A stretch of DNA of 60,146 nucleotides. It comes from Calothrix anomala FACHB-343. Its GTDB lineage: Bacteria > Cyanobacteriota > Cyanobacteriia > Cyanobacteriales > Nostocaceae. Positions 51,704 to 60,146 of this stretch are shown one piece after another. The DNA lies in the NCBI RefSeq assembly GCF_014696435.1, contig NZ_JACJQG010000060.1, forward strand, positions 1 through 60,146, given 5' to 3'. The notes under the pieces were generated by a model that was not told the origin of the DNA, searched no databases, and was given only the letters and a program-made list of their open reading frames with translations. The translations under genes were made by a program, and so were the position numbers. How positions within the stretch are numbered: the first letter of the stretch is position 1; each line of letters starts with the position of its first letter.

Positions 51704-54502
51704 ATGTCTAATTGCGATTTTGCTACTGTTAGCTCATATTTCAAGGGAAACTTAACTAGAAGTTTAAGTTCACTGGAAACTTGGGGATTTGGTCTTACAG
51801 GTCATATCCTATGGATAACAGTAATTCCGGCAATTCATGCAGCTTTAGGTTCCCAAGCTATCTTTGTTTGGATTCCGGCTGTTTTGTGCGGAATGTTACT
51901 TAACTATCAAATGCAGCATTTAGGATTTCACTTCCAAAATGTTGCTGGTGGAACCCCCAACTATGCAAGTAAGCTGCTGAAGCGCTACCCTGGTTTAGCT
52001 CGCTATGGAGCCTTGGGATATTATTTTAGTTGGGTCTCAGCATTACCAGTTAACGCAATTGTCCTCACAGATTTAATAGAGGTGAATTTAGCATCTTTGG
52101 GTATTAACTGCCCTCGGCTAATATTAGAAATTGCCTTAATGCTACTTCCCTTTGTCTTGGCATTTAGTGGTACTCGTGCCCTGAGTATTCTACATTTATT
52201 TTTTGTTATCCCAGCATTTGGTTTACTTCTGATTTTTTCCGCCCAAGGACTTGGCTGGTTAGCTTTCTCATCCGCTAGCCCTGGCTTTTTCCCAGAAGAT
52301 TTGTCCTTAATTAGCTTTGGAGATTGGGCTAAATGGTTTCTGTACGTTACCTATGCAACTTATGCTTGTGAAACTGCTGCTTCTTTTGTTGCTGACAGTC
52401 GTCATCCTAGCAAAACTCTCTTCAGTCTCAAAGTTGCCGCTTGGTTAATGTTACCAATTTATTTAGGTGCATCCTGGGTAGTGATGCGTTTAGCTACAGA
52501 TGCTAACCTCAAAGATAGTACTTTTTTAAACTTGTTAGCTGCTGCCAAACCTTTCTGGGGAAATGCAGCTGCCTTAATGATCGCTTTTTTAATCACAGCT
52601 TCTTGTCTATTAGCTTGTGCAACTGTTGTTTCTAATTGTCCGAGAATACTATATCAATTATCACATGATAAATACCTCTCACCTGTGTTTGGTGTAGTAT
52701 CCCGTTGGGGTGTATTTGGCCCTGGATTAGCATTGACGCTAGTACTTAGCCTTGGCTGGTTAATTTGGGGAAATGTCGCTGCAATCGTTGTTATTGGTAA
52801 CATCGGCTGGTTTATCTCGATTATGGCTGTACATTTAGGAATCTGGCTACAACGAGACAAGCCAGAAGTTTTATTTCCTCGAATTACATTAGTAATTTTG
52901 CTGGTAGAAGTTGTCATTCTCTTCGTTGGTGGACTGGCTTGGGGATGGCGAGAATTTTTGCTGGGTTTATTTCTTCCCATTGGAATTATGGCTATTGATA
53001 CCACCATCAGCCGGATGGCTTTTCCACCTTTCCGTCCTCATTGGTGGATAGAACGTAAGCGATCGCGTCCGTTGGTAATTAATCAAGATTCAGTTATGCT
53101 TCAGGTAAGCATCCTGATATTTCTGTTGTGTGGTGCAGTCGCAGTTGGCTGGCTATTTGGTTTTCAGCTAAATCATACTAGAAATCGGGAAGGCGAAAAT
53201 TTATTTGTTGTCTTGCTGATGACGATCGCTTTTGTAGGAGTTGCGATCGCCTGTTGGACAAGTTTACCCCAAGTAGTGGCGATCGCTGAAGCCAGAGAAG
53301 CTGCCGAACATCTATTTATAATTGCCCAAGATGCTATTCTCGTCACAGATGAACAAGGAATTATCCACCAAGCAAACCCCGCCACAGAATTATTATTTAA
53401 TATTCATCCATCTGATTTATTAGGAAAACACCTCAATAAATTACTACCAGAATTAGCTAAAAATCCCCAACAATGGGCAAAACGTAGCGAACAAACTTTC
53501 ACCCACAACGCCAATAGCAAAGTTTTAGAAGTAGCAATTTCCGATCGTCCCCATCAACATTTTCAAGAATATGTTGTCATTCTCCACGATATTACCAAGC
53601 GTAAACAAGCAGAAGAAATATTACGCAATTCTGAGGCACAATTAAAAGCAGAAGCTCAACAATTAGCTAGTCAACTAGTACAAAGTGAAAAAATGTCTAG
53701 CTTAGGCCAGTTAGTAGCCGGAGTCGCCCATGAAATTAATAATCCAGTTAATTTCATCTCAGGAAATATCATTCCTGCTGATGAATATATTCAAGATTTA
53801 TTAAAATTAATCGAACTTTACCAACAGCATTATCCTCAACCTATTCCAGAAATTCAAACTCATGCCAAACAAATTGATATTGACTTTATCATTAGTGATT
53901 TACCCCGCTTACTCAATTCGATGAAAGTTGGCGCTGATAGAATCACAGAAATTGTGCTTTCTCTGCGCAATTTTTCCCGATTAGATGAGTCAGAAATGAA
54001 AGCAGTGAATATTCATGAAGGTATCGAGAGTACTTTAATGATTCTAGCTCATCGCCTCAAAGCTAATGACAAACGTCCAGGAATAAAAGTTATTAAAGAA
54101 TATGAAAATCTTCCTTGCGTAGAATGCTACCCTGGACAACTTAATCAAGTATTTATGAATATTTTGGCTAATGCTATTGATGCTTTAGAAGATGCATTTT
54201 TTACGCAAAATCAACTTAAAAATATGCAGATTAATGTGAAAACTTTATTAACAATCAATCAGCACGTGTTAATTAAAATTAGTGATAATGGTTGGGGAAT
54301 CCCTGAAGATTTACACCAACGATTATTTGAACCTTTTTTTACTACCAAACCTATTGGTAAAGGTACTGGTTTAGGTTTATCTATTAGTTATAAAATTGTC
54401 GCAGAAAAGCATCACGGCAAGTTACATTGTAAATCTGCGATCGGCAAAGGCACAGAATTTACAATTGAAATTCCCCTACATCAAAACCAGACACACAATT
54501 AA
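51704..54502 (+). CDS. APC-type permease fused to PAS and histidine kinase
   Basis: 932 aa. Residues 1 to about 505 form a 12-helix amino-acid/polyamine/cation-type permease (ETWGFGLTGHILWITVIPAI, GGTPNYASKLLKRYPGLARY). About 530-640 is a PAS domain (AQDAILVTDEQGIIHQANPA). A dimerisation domain with phosphorylated H676 (AGVAHEINNP) and a HATPase domain (NILANAIDAL, DNGWGIP, GTGLGLS) follow. It should sense uptake or binding of a solute and signal to an unlinked response regulator; none is adjacent. Comparable transporter-kinases (CbrA) have an SLC5-type permease instead. Confidence 0.9.
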   Translation: MSNCDFATVSSYFKGNLTRSLSSLETWGFGLTGHILWITVIPAIHAALGSQAIFVWIPAVLCGMLLNYQMQHLGFHFQNVAGGTPNYASKLLKRYPGLARYGALGYYFSWVSALPVNAIVLTDLIEVNLASLGINCPRLILEIALMLLPFVLAFSGTRALSILHLFFVIPAFGLLLIFSAQGLGWLAFSSASPGFFPEDLSLISFGDWAKWFLYVTYATYACETAASFVADSRHPSKTLFSLKVAAWLMLPIYLGASWVVMRLATDANLKDSTFLNLLAAAKPFWGNAAALMIAFLITASCLLACATVVSNCPRILYQLSHDKYLSPVFGVVSRWGVFGPGLALTLVLSLGWLIWGNVAAIVVIGNIGWFISIMAVHLGIWLQRDKPEVLFPRITLVILLVEVVILFVGGLAWGWREFLLGLFLPIGIMAIDTTISRMAFPPFRPHWWIERKRSRPLVINQDSVMLQVSILIFLLCGAVAVGWLFGFQLNHTRNREGENLFVVLLMTIAFVGVAIACWTSLPQVVAIAEAREAAEHLFIIAQDAILVTDEQGIIHQANPATELLFNIHPSDLLGKHLNKLLPELAKNPQQWAKRSEQTFTHNANSKVLEVAISDRPHQHFQEYVVILHDITKRKQAEEILRNSEAQLKAEAQQLASQLVQSEKMSSLGQLVAGVAHEINNPVNFISGNIIPADEYIQDLLKLIELYQQHYPQPIPEIQTHAKQIDIDFIISDLPRLLNSMKVGADRITEIVLSLRNFSRLDESEMKAVNIHEGIESTLMILAHRLKANDKRPGIKVIKEYENLPCVECYPGQLNQVFMNILANAIDALEDAFFTQNQLKNMQINVKTLLTINQHVLIKISDNGWGIPEDLHQRLFEPFFTTKPIGKGTGLGLSISYKIVAEKHHGKLHCKSAIGKGTEFTIEIPLHQNQTHN

Positions 54503-54639
54503 TTGATAACCGCGATCGCACATTAGCGATCGCCTCCAAAAATCTATCGTAGGGGTTTAGCGGTGCTAAACCCGCCAAAATCTATTGACAACTGACAATT
54601 GTACAGACGCGATGAATCGCGTCTCTGACTATTGACAAA
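54503..54639. terminator. Repeat-rich gap with hairpin between convergent genes
   Basis: There are two HIP1 sites (54513 and 54525), a TTTAGC/GCTAAA hairpin (about 54557-54570) and a near-perfect palindrome AGACGCGAT-GA-ATCGCGTCT (54605-54624). The palindromes could end transcription from both sides. Confidence 0.4.
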
Positions 54640-55467
54640 TTAGCCTTTATTTGCAATAGCAATTGGCAAAACCTGATTCAACTTACCACTGCGATAACCT
54701 TCTAAATCTAAGGTTACATATATAAACCCAAACTCTTGAAAAGCCGAGACTACCTGCGGTAAATCCGTAGTTAACACAAACTCTTTAATTTGTTCTGGCG
54801 GTAATTCAATTCTGGCGGTATCCCCTTCCGAACGCACCCGCAAATTCTTTAACCCCAGCTTGCGCAAGTAAATTTCTGCTCTCCCCACACGTTGTAACTT
54901 AGCAACAGTAATCTCTTCACCATAGGGAAAGCGGGAACTCAGACAAGGTTGCGCTGGTTTATCCCACCAAGGTAAACTCAGTTCTTGGGAAAGCTGGCGG
55001 ACTTCCATTTTACTCACACCAACTTCCGCTAAAGGCGATCGCGCACCTCTTTCTTTCGCTGCTTGAATTCCTGGGCGATAATCGTGTAAATCGTCAGCGT
55101 TGACGCCATCCACAACGTAGGGATAACCCAATTCCCTAGCTAAAGGTTTGAGAGTGTCGTGCAATTCACTTTTGCAGAAATAGCAACGGTTAACAGGATT
55201 AGAGGTGTAATTAGGATTGTCCATTTCATTTGTCTGGACAATTTGATGAGGAATCCCAATCGTTGCCGCTTGAATTTTCGCATCTTCCAATTCTTCCGGC
55301 AATAGCGACGGTGAAACAGCCGTTACAGCCAAAGCGCGATCGCCTAAAACATCATAAGCAATCTTGGCAACCAAAGTACTATCAACACCCCCAGAGTAAG
55401 CAATTAACGCTTGCTCCATTTCTGCGAATATCGCTTTTAGTCGCTCAAGTTTTTCGGTTATTGTCAT
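54640..55467 (-). CDS. larE: LarE-type sacrificial sulfur transferase
   Basis: 275 aa ATP-dependent PP-loop enzyme, with SGGVDS at residues 25-30 and C175 in PCLSSRFPYG. C175 matches the cysteine that LarE of Lactobacillus gives up to build the nickel-pincer cofactor of lactate racemase. The cysteine pair C95/C98 (NRCYFCKSEL) is a further family feature. No larA, larB or larC is in the window, so the acceptor is unknown. The gene is single, convergent with the permease-kinase. Confidence 0.9.
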   Translation of the reverse strand: MTITEKLERLKAIFAEMEQALIAYSGGVDSTLVAKIAYDVLGDRALAVTAVSPSLLPEELEDAKIQAATIGIPHQIVQTNEMDNPNYTSNPVNRCYFCKSELHDTLKPLARELGYPYVVDGVNADDLHDYRPGIQAAKERGARSPLAEVGVSKMEVRQLSQELSLPWWDKPAQPCLSSRFPYGEEITVAKLQRVGRAEIYLRKLGLKNLRVRSEGDTARIELPPEQIKEFVLTTDLPQVVSAFQEFGFIYVTLDLEGYRSGKLNQVLPIAIANKG

Positions 55468-55547
55468 TTTTCCGGCCCTACCGCGATCCTATAGCACCCA
55501 ACAGATTCTATTCTAGATTCTGCCGCTCAGTGAGTGGAGAATTGGTA

Positions 55548-56315
55548 TTACGCCTCAGAAGTGGGTATTAAAGGTGCAATCGCTTCTGCATCCAAACTTG
55601 TAACCCTCGCCACCTCTTCCACCGTCATCCCACCTGCTAGTAAATTACGTGCTGTTTGCAATAACTGCGCCTCGGCTCTGTCTGCTCGTTGGCGTTCCTG
55701 TTCTTCAGGGGTTGGTAGTAATTCTCCCTCTAAATTTGCCCAGCGTAACCAAGTTGCATCAATCCCTTTGTAATTTCCTTGCCAACGCTGCAAGGCTAAC
55801 CCTAAAGATTCACTTACCAATTGATTGCGATCGTTTGTCACTAAAGGTTGGTAAACTCTTTGTTGAATCGAAAAACCTGCCCAATCATCAGGGTTAAACG
55901 GGTCATACCAGAAATATTCTGGTACACGCATTTGATTTTGATAAATCAGCTTTTTCTCGTTTTTGTCTGCGGTAGCTGTACTTTCCGAAAGCAACTCAAT
56001 TACAACATCAGGTGCTTTTCCTTCTTCCCAAACTACCCAACTTTTGCGTTCACCTTTGGGGACACCCAACACCACAAAAAAGTCTGGGCCTTTAAAGTCT
56101 TTGTTTCGCACCTGCGCCAGACTGTAGTAAACAAACATATTACCGCCCACAAACCCATCTTCTCGGTGCGATAACCAAGGAATTAAGGCATCTATCAGCA
56201 AGTCCATCTGGGCTTTATGCCTTGCACTTTCCATCGGGACACCATCATCATAGGGCAGTTCTGCTTGGGTAGGGGGAATTTCAATCCCAGGCGCAGGTAG
56301 GGTTGTTTCTGACAT
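55548..56315 (-). CDS. Uma2 family (DUF820) restriction-endonuclease-like protein
   Basis: 255 aa. The PD-(D/E)xK-like core is APDVVIELLSEST, with RVPEYFWYDPFNPDDWAGF following, as is standard for Uma2 proteins, which are greatly expanded in cyanobacteria. The C-terminal tail after residue 210 is a Glu/Arg-rich helix (EEQERQRADRAEAQLLQTAR) with an added LLAGGMTVEEVARVTSL segment common to this family. The biological role is unknown. It stands alone. Confidence 0.88.
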   Translation of the reverse strand: MSETTLPAPGIEIPPTQAELPYDDGVPMESARHKAQMDLLIDALIPWLSHREDGFVGGNMFVYYSLAQVRNKDFKGPDFFVVLGVPKGERKSWVVWEEGKAPDVVIELLSESTATADKNEKKLIYQNQMRVPEYFWYDPFNPDDWAGFSIQQRVYQPLVTNDRNQLVSESLGLALQRWQGNYKGIDATWLRWANLEGELLPTPEEQERQRADRAEAQLLQTARNLLAGGMTVEEVARVTSLDAEAIAPLIPTSEA

Positions 56316-56360
56316 GGCTGTTAACCAATAGGGTAGCCCGCAGCAAATATGTCTATGGTA

Positions 56361-56545
56361 CTAGATTGTTAATGTGACATACTCCCACATTGACTGCAAG
56401 CAGTACAGTGTGGGCTTCTCATCCAATCCAGCTATTGCTTCTCCTGACGGAGACGCTACGCGAACGGAGGCGATGAGCTTTGTTTTGAGTCCACGGAATG
56501 CCCTACCGCAGACTATGCAATTTCTTACCTTGTACCCTACAAATT
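56361..56545 (-). mobile_element. Possible IS200/IS605-type remnant with hairpin
   Basis: On the minus strand, GCCCACACTG and CAATGTGGGA (56381-56414) form a hairpin followed by GTATGTCAC. This resembles the right end of cyanobacterial IS200/IS605 elements. Inside is a GGAGACGCTACGCGAACG interspersed repeat (about 56450-56467). No TnpB domain is recognisable, so at most a decayed end remains. Assignment is tentative. Confidence 0.35.
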
Positions 56546-56956
56546 TCACTGTCCTGGATGAGATGCTGGCTGTCTTGCAAAGTTTGGCGGGACGGAAACC
56601 GACACCGCCAACTTTGCGCTATTTGCGCTATCGGACAAACAAGGGAGGTAATTTGTATTCATCAAGATGTGCCTACTTACTTTTATGCTGTGCAACGGAG
56701 TCGCTTACCAATGATCGCAGTGCCACTGGGCAGAGGCTTATCAGACACCAATACGGGCGAAGTTAGCCAAAATAATTCTACCAGAAAAACAAGGGATCAT
56801 GGTGACTCCTCACCGACCCCTTGTCCTGTCAAACCTTCGGCTTGAATTGCTTAGGGGTCAGTTCGTCGCCACCCAAAAATTCATCTCATTGCTCCTGCTG
56901 TCGCAGTGAGCGAGAGGCTTCTTTTTGTTTTAGCTAACTTAGTCTCTCAAGGTATT
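56546..56956. other. Unassigned, possibly decayed coding region
   Basis: Short overlapping plus-strand frames exist (56374-56766 and 56498-56845) but share no recognisable domain. One of them starts within the upstream repeat region. The sequence looks like a frameshifted remnant of something protein-coding. Nothing intact is seen. Confidence 0.4.
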
Positions 56957-58759
56957 TCACTCAGGTTTACTATATTTTGCTACCAAATTAGCTAATAAAG
57001 GTAAATCAATCGGTTTAGAAATATAGTCATTCACACCAGCAGCAAGACAAGTATCGCGATCGCCTGTCATTGCCATTGCTGTTTGAGCAATAATCGGGGT
57101 TTCACTATACTGCTGATTTTCTCTTAATTGCCGCACCAAGTTAAGACCGCTATCATCCGGGAGATTCACATCCATTAAAATCACTGCTGGTGTGAGATTT
57201 TCCAAATATTCCCACATTTCCGCCGCATTTTTCGCCCAAGTCACTTGATAGCCTAATTTCTCTAAATAAATCTGCATCAATTTGGCGTTGTTTAAATCAT
57301 TCTCCACCAGCAAAATGTCGATAAAAGAGCTAGGAGCGTGAATAATCGGTGGTAAAGCCGATAAATCAGAAACTTCACTTTCAATTCCTTCTAAATCCCC
57401 AACAGGATTGAGCGGAAGGATAATAGTAAACCGCGAACCGCGATTTAGCTCCGATTCAACTTCCACAGAACCACCGTGAACTTCTGCGAGTTTGCGCGTC
57501 ACTGCTAAACCTAAACCAGTACCTTCACTCTTAGCGATGGAGTTAGCAGTTTGGAAATAGGGTTGAAACAGTTTTGCTTGGTCTTCTGGGGAGATACCTG
57601 TGCCAGTGTCCCAAACGGTAAAATGGACAAAACTCCCTTTAGCCAAAACCCTTAAACCAACACTGCCTGTAGTTGTAAACTTAAGCGCGTTGAATAGTAA
57701 ATTCAACAGCATTTGTTTCAACCTTAAGGAGTCGGCTACCAAAGTAGTCACATTGGGATCTATATCTAACAGCAGCTTTAAACCTTTATTGGCAGCTTTT
57801 TCTTTTACTAATGCCATCACATTCCGGCATAATGTGGGCAAATTGACAACTCCCCACTCAACTTCTAGCTGATTGGCTTCAATTTTAGAAAGATCCAAAA
57901 TATCATTGATAAGCGCTAGCAAGTGCTTACCGCTCGATTGAATAATATTTAAATATTCTTGATGACGTTCTTTTGTGGGATCGTAACTCTGAGCTAATAA
58001 CAGGTGGGTAAACCCGATAATTGAACTCAGGGGGGTGCGGATTTCGTGACTGGTATTAGCCAAAAACTGATTTTTCAGTTGATTGGTACGTTCCAGTTCT
58101 CGATTAGAACTACTCAAATATTGCGACTTTTGTTGCCAAGATTGAAGTTGTCTTAGCTGTGCTAAGGCGACATTACAGTATTTGACGGCTCGTGCTACTA
58201 ATTGCGGCTTCATTTGCGCTTCTAAAGCTTTGGCGGGATCTCCATCCAATCGCTTAGAAGTTGTGACAATAATTAGCCAAGCAATCATTCCCCCAGAATC
58301 ATCGCTCAACTGCCAAGCGCTAGGCGGTTGTTGATGCTCTAGGTGCTGTAAATCTTCAAGTTCTATGGGTTCATCTAATCTTAAACGTAGCTTTTTACCT
58401 TTTTTAGAAATAGTTTCTAAATGTGGAAGTTGTGTTCGCCGGGATGACGATGGAGAAACATAACAGACTCTACCAGTTATTTCTTGCGGTTGGAACAAAG
58501 CGATCGCTACCTTACTGCTGTTGAGCGCAAAGTTGAGATCGTTGACCAAAATTTGGAAAATATCTGCTTCTGGGCTTCTTTGCTGTGGCAAAGTAGTACA
58601 AGCAGAAAGCAGGCAATCATTGAGATTGCTTTGCAACTGGTTCAAGCTACGCTCTAGCCACAACTCGGTGCTAAGTTGCTGGATTGTGGTCAAAAGTGTT
58701 GGAGTTGCATCTATCGGAGAGTTCTGTTCTGGTAAGCTTGAATACTGCTGCATGGTCAA
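56957..58759 (-). CDS. Hybrid histidine kinase / response regulator
   Basis: 600 aa, soluble. The N-terminal 210 residues form a sensor-like domain with no clear assignment (GAF/DICT-like). The kinase core has H238 (ANTSHEIRTPLSSIIGF), N-box NLLFNALKFT, and GTGISPEDQ and GTGLGLAV. The C-terminal receiver has the phosphoacceptor D530 (LMDVNLPDDSG), then QTAMAM and the lysine in ISKPIDLP. It can phosphorylate its own receiver; the output is unknown. There is no membrane segment. Confidence 0.93.
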   Translation of the reverse strand: MTMQQYSSLPEQNSPIDATPTLLTTIQQLSTELWLERSLNQLQSNLNDCLLSACTTLPQQRSPEADIFQILVNDLNFALNSSKVAIALFQPQEITGRVCYVSPSSSRRTQLPHLETISKKGKKLRLRLDEPIELEDLQHLEHQQPPSAWQLSDDSGGMIAWLIIVTTSKRLDGDPAKALEAQMKPQLVARAVKYCNVALAQLRQLQSWQQKSQYLSSSNRELERTNQLKNQFLANTSHEIRTPLSSIIGFTHLLLAQSYDPTKERHQEYLNIIQSSGKHLLALINDILDLSKIEANQLEVEWGVVNLPTLCRNVMALVKEKAANKGLKLLLDIDPNVTTLVADSLRLKQMLLNLLFNALKFTTTGSVGLRVLAKGSFVHFTVWDTGTGISPEDQAKLFQPYFQTANSIAKSEGTGLGLAVTRKLAEVHGGSVEVESELNRGSRFTIILPLNPVGDLEGIESEVSDLSALPPIIHAPSSFIDILLVENDLNNAKLMQIYLEKLGYQVTWAKNAAEMWEYLENLTPAVILMDVNLPDDSGLNLVRQLRENQQYSETPIIAQTAMAMTGDRDTCLAAGVNDYISKPIDLPLLANLVAKYSKPE

Positions 58760-58946
58760 CTAGACCGCTTAACAAGTTTAGCTTCGCACAAGAGTGCGAA
58801 CAGGATTTCATGTATACTAGCGCACATTTGTTTTTATTTATCAAGCATAACCTATAGTGCCTCATAGTGTCGAATGTGACGAAGATCCCACAATTTAATG
58901 TACGAAATCACTCAGCCTGGAATTTCTTAAGAACAACTTAAGACTT

Positions 58947-59813
58947 ATGGATACACAAATTGTTCAATTAATTATCAACGGAATTGCTGTGGGGAGTATT
59001 ATCGCTCTCGCCGCAGTTGGACTTACCCTCACCTATGGGATTTTACGGTTGTCAAATTTCGCCCACGGTGACTTTCTGACTTTGGGCGCTTATTTAACCC
59101 TGTTAGTGAATACCACAGGTATAAATATTTGGTTGTCAATGATAATAGCCGCAGCCGGAACAGTCTTAACAATGCTGTTATCCGAAAAATTGCTGTGGTC
59201 AAGAATGCGCAATCTACGTGCTACTTCTACTACCTTGATTATTATATCTATCGGACTGGCCTTATTTTTACGTAATGGCATTATTCTCATCTGGGGTGGT
59301 AAAAACCAAAATTACAATTTACCTGTGACCCCAGCTTTAGATATTTTTGGCTTAAAAGTCCCGCAAAATCAGTTATTGGTACTGGGTTTAGCCGTGCTGG
59401 CAATTTTGGCGCTGCACTACCTATTACAAAACACAAAAATCGGCAAAGCGATGCGAGCCGTTGCCGATGATTTAGATTTAGCCAGAGTTTCCGGGATTAA
59501 TGTAGACCAAGTAATTCTTTGGACTTGGATAATTGCGGGCACCCTCACATCCCTGGGGGGCAGTATGTACGGGCTAATTACGGCTGTACGCCCGAATATG
59601 GGATGGTTTTTGATATTGCCCTTATTTGCTTCCGTAATTTTGGGAGGAATTGGTAACCCTTATGGTGCGATCGCTGCTGCTTTTATCATTGGCATAGCGC
59701 AGGAAGTCAGCACCCCTTTGCTAGGTTCTCAATATAAACAAGGTGTAGCGCTGTTAATCATGATTTTGGTGCTGCTCATCCGTCCCAAAGGTTTATTCAA
59801 AGGCACGATTTAA
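58947..59813 (+). CDS. livH: Branched-chain/neutral amino acid ABC transporter permease (LivH/NatD-like)
   Basis: 288 aa, about eight membrane helices. The family signature LTYGILRLSNFAHGDFLTLGAYL is seen near residues 28-50 (ends given: LTYGILRLSN, GDFLTLGAYL), and the EAA-type cytoplasmic loop is MRAVADDLDLARVSGINV. It is one of the two permeases of a Nat-I/Liv-type importer; the other permease, binding protein and ATPases are not in the window. It ends 18 bp before the convergent psaX stop. Confidence 0.92.
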   Translation: MDTQIVQLIINGIAVGSIIALAAVGLTLTYGILRLSNFAHGDFLTLGAYLTLLVNTTGINIWLSMIIAAAGTVLTMLLSEKLLWSRMRNLRATSTTLIIISIGLALFLRNGIILIWGGKNQNYNLPVTPALDIFGLKVPQNQLLVLGLAVLAILALHYLLQNTKIGKAMRAVADDLDLARVSGINVDQVILWTWIIAGTLTSLGGSMYGLITAVRPNMGWFLILPLFASVILGGIGNPYGAIAAAFIIGIAQEVSTPLLGSQYKQGVALLIMILVLLIRPKGLFKGTI

Positions 59814-59831
59814 GCAGCACCAAATTGCTAA

Positions 59832-59969
59832 CTATTCAATGATATGGAAGTAGTAAGCCGCAACTAAGAAGTTGATCGCCAACAAGAACAATGCCCAACC
59901 AGTACGGAAGGGGTACGGGGGTTTAGCACCACTGTCAGCAACTGGGGAATTAGCAGTTTTATCAGCCAT
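59832..59969 (-). CDS. psaX: Photosystem I subunit PsaX
   Basis: 45 aa (below a 60-residue search cut-off). The sequence ends YPFRTGWALFLLAINFLVAA then YYFHIIE. It matches what I recall of PsaX from Thermosynechococcus (FRTFWAVLLLAINFLVAAYY), a single-helix subunit at the periphery of photosystem I. AGGAG lies about 9 nt before the ATG. The N-terminal 15 residues are hydrophilic. Found in only some cyanobacteria. Convergent with livH. Confidence 0.88.
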   Translation of the reverse strand: MADKTANSPVADSGAKPPYPFRTGWALFLLAINFLVAAYYFHIIE

Positions 59970-60056
59970 TAGTCTGTTCTCCTAAATTTCAGGACTTTTT
60001 AAGAAATACCAAACAGATGTCCCTCTTGCCCAGATTCTTTAAAAATATTTGTGTAT

Positions 60057-60146
60057 TGGGTGTTGGGCATTGGGCATTGGGCATTGATTATCTCCCTTGT
60101 CCTCCTTGTCCCCCTTGTCCTCCTTGTCCCCCTGCCCCCCTGCTCC
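60057..60146. repeat. Heptamer and (CTTGTCCCC)n arrays at the window end
   Basis: A TTGGGCA array (about 60062-60086) is followed by CTTGTCC-CTC/CCC units to the window end. They are STRR-like. The array continues past the window. Confidence 0.8.

Noticed and set aside
54605-54624. Site-specific recombination site
   Set aside because: The AGACGCGAT palindrome is a common cyanobacterial intergenic hairpin, with no integrase nearby.

Overview
The window is chromosomal DNA of a filamentous, probably heterocyst-forming cyanobacterium (Nostocales: Nostoc, Calothrix or Tolypothrix type). The evidence is the very frequent HIP1 octamer GCGATCGC, the many heptanucleotide tandem repeats (CAACAGT, CAATAGT, AATTCAA, TGCCCCA/TGCCCAA) typical of that group, a psaX photosystem I gene, a cyanobacterial-type photolyase and abundant STAND/TPR and Uma2 genes. 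No rRNA, tRNA, prophage or CRISPR array was seen.

Region by region. 1-841: repeat-rich leader with a 202-bp MITE and a promoter/palindrome. 842-5910: a Tat-exported molybdenum hydroxylase operon (paoA-paoB-paoC) with its XdhC chaperone. 6165-9160: PAP2 phosphatase, a TauE/SafE exporter and a CadD-like transporter. 9319-12063: a large TpsA-type filamentous haemagglutinin-like exoprotein. 12273-14647: a sulfur assimilation locus, cysK and an Rrf2 regulator facing cysE; a shared motif also precedes the TauE exporter. 14758-20325: unknown membrane protein, LOG protein, small unknown protein, photolyase, a possible small RNA and rtcA. 20578-25389: a toxin-antitoxin and repeat zone with a DUF433 antitoxin plus broken DUF5615 toxin, 84-bp and 21-bp tandem repeats, an NB-ARC/TPR (NLR-like) gene split by one in-frame TGA, and an intact VapBC-like pair. 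25529-27052: a PaaK-like adenylate-forming enzyme.

28305-47489 is one long co-directional exopolysaccharide (Wzx/Wzy-type) cluster: initiating sugar transferase, three classical glycosyltransferases plus a WecB/TagA-type one, methyltransferase, Wzx flippase, Wzy-like polymerase, Wzc-type tyrosine autokinase, parallel beta-helix protein and a Tat-exported GH10 glycosidase. It also holds unusual members: a QueC-like PP-loop ATPase, an alkaline-phosphatase-fold protein that seems to lack its nucleophile, and an aldo/keto reductase.

47504-51583 is a tmk-holB operon in which tmk (thymidylate kinase, essential) is interrupted exactly inside its P-loop by a complete 2.4-kb group II intron with an RT-maturase-HNH protein. 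Joining the exons restores a normal 210-aa kinase. 51704-54502 is a rare fusion of an APC-type permease to a PAS/histidine kinase. 54640-60146 holds larE, a Uma2 nuclease, repeat/IS debris, a hybrid histidine kinase, a LivH-type permease and the small photosystem I gene psaX.

The most noteworthy items are the P-loop group II intron in tmk, the permease-kinase fusion, the NLR-like gene split by a stop, heptamer repeats that have become the start codons of two genes, a pair of hairpin elements whose loops are inverted relative to their arms, and the odd enzymes in the polysaccharide cluster.
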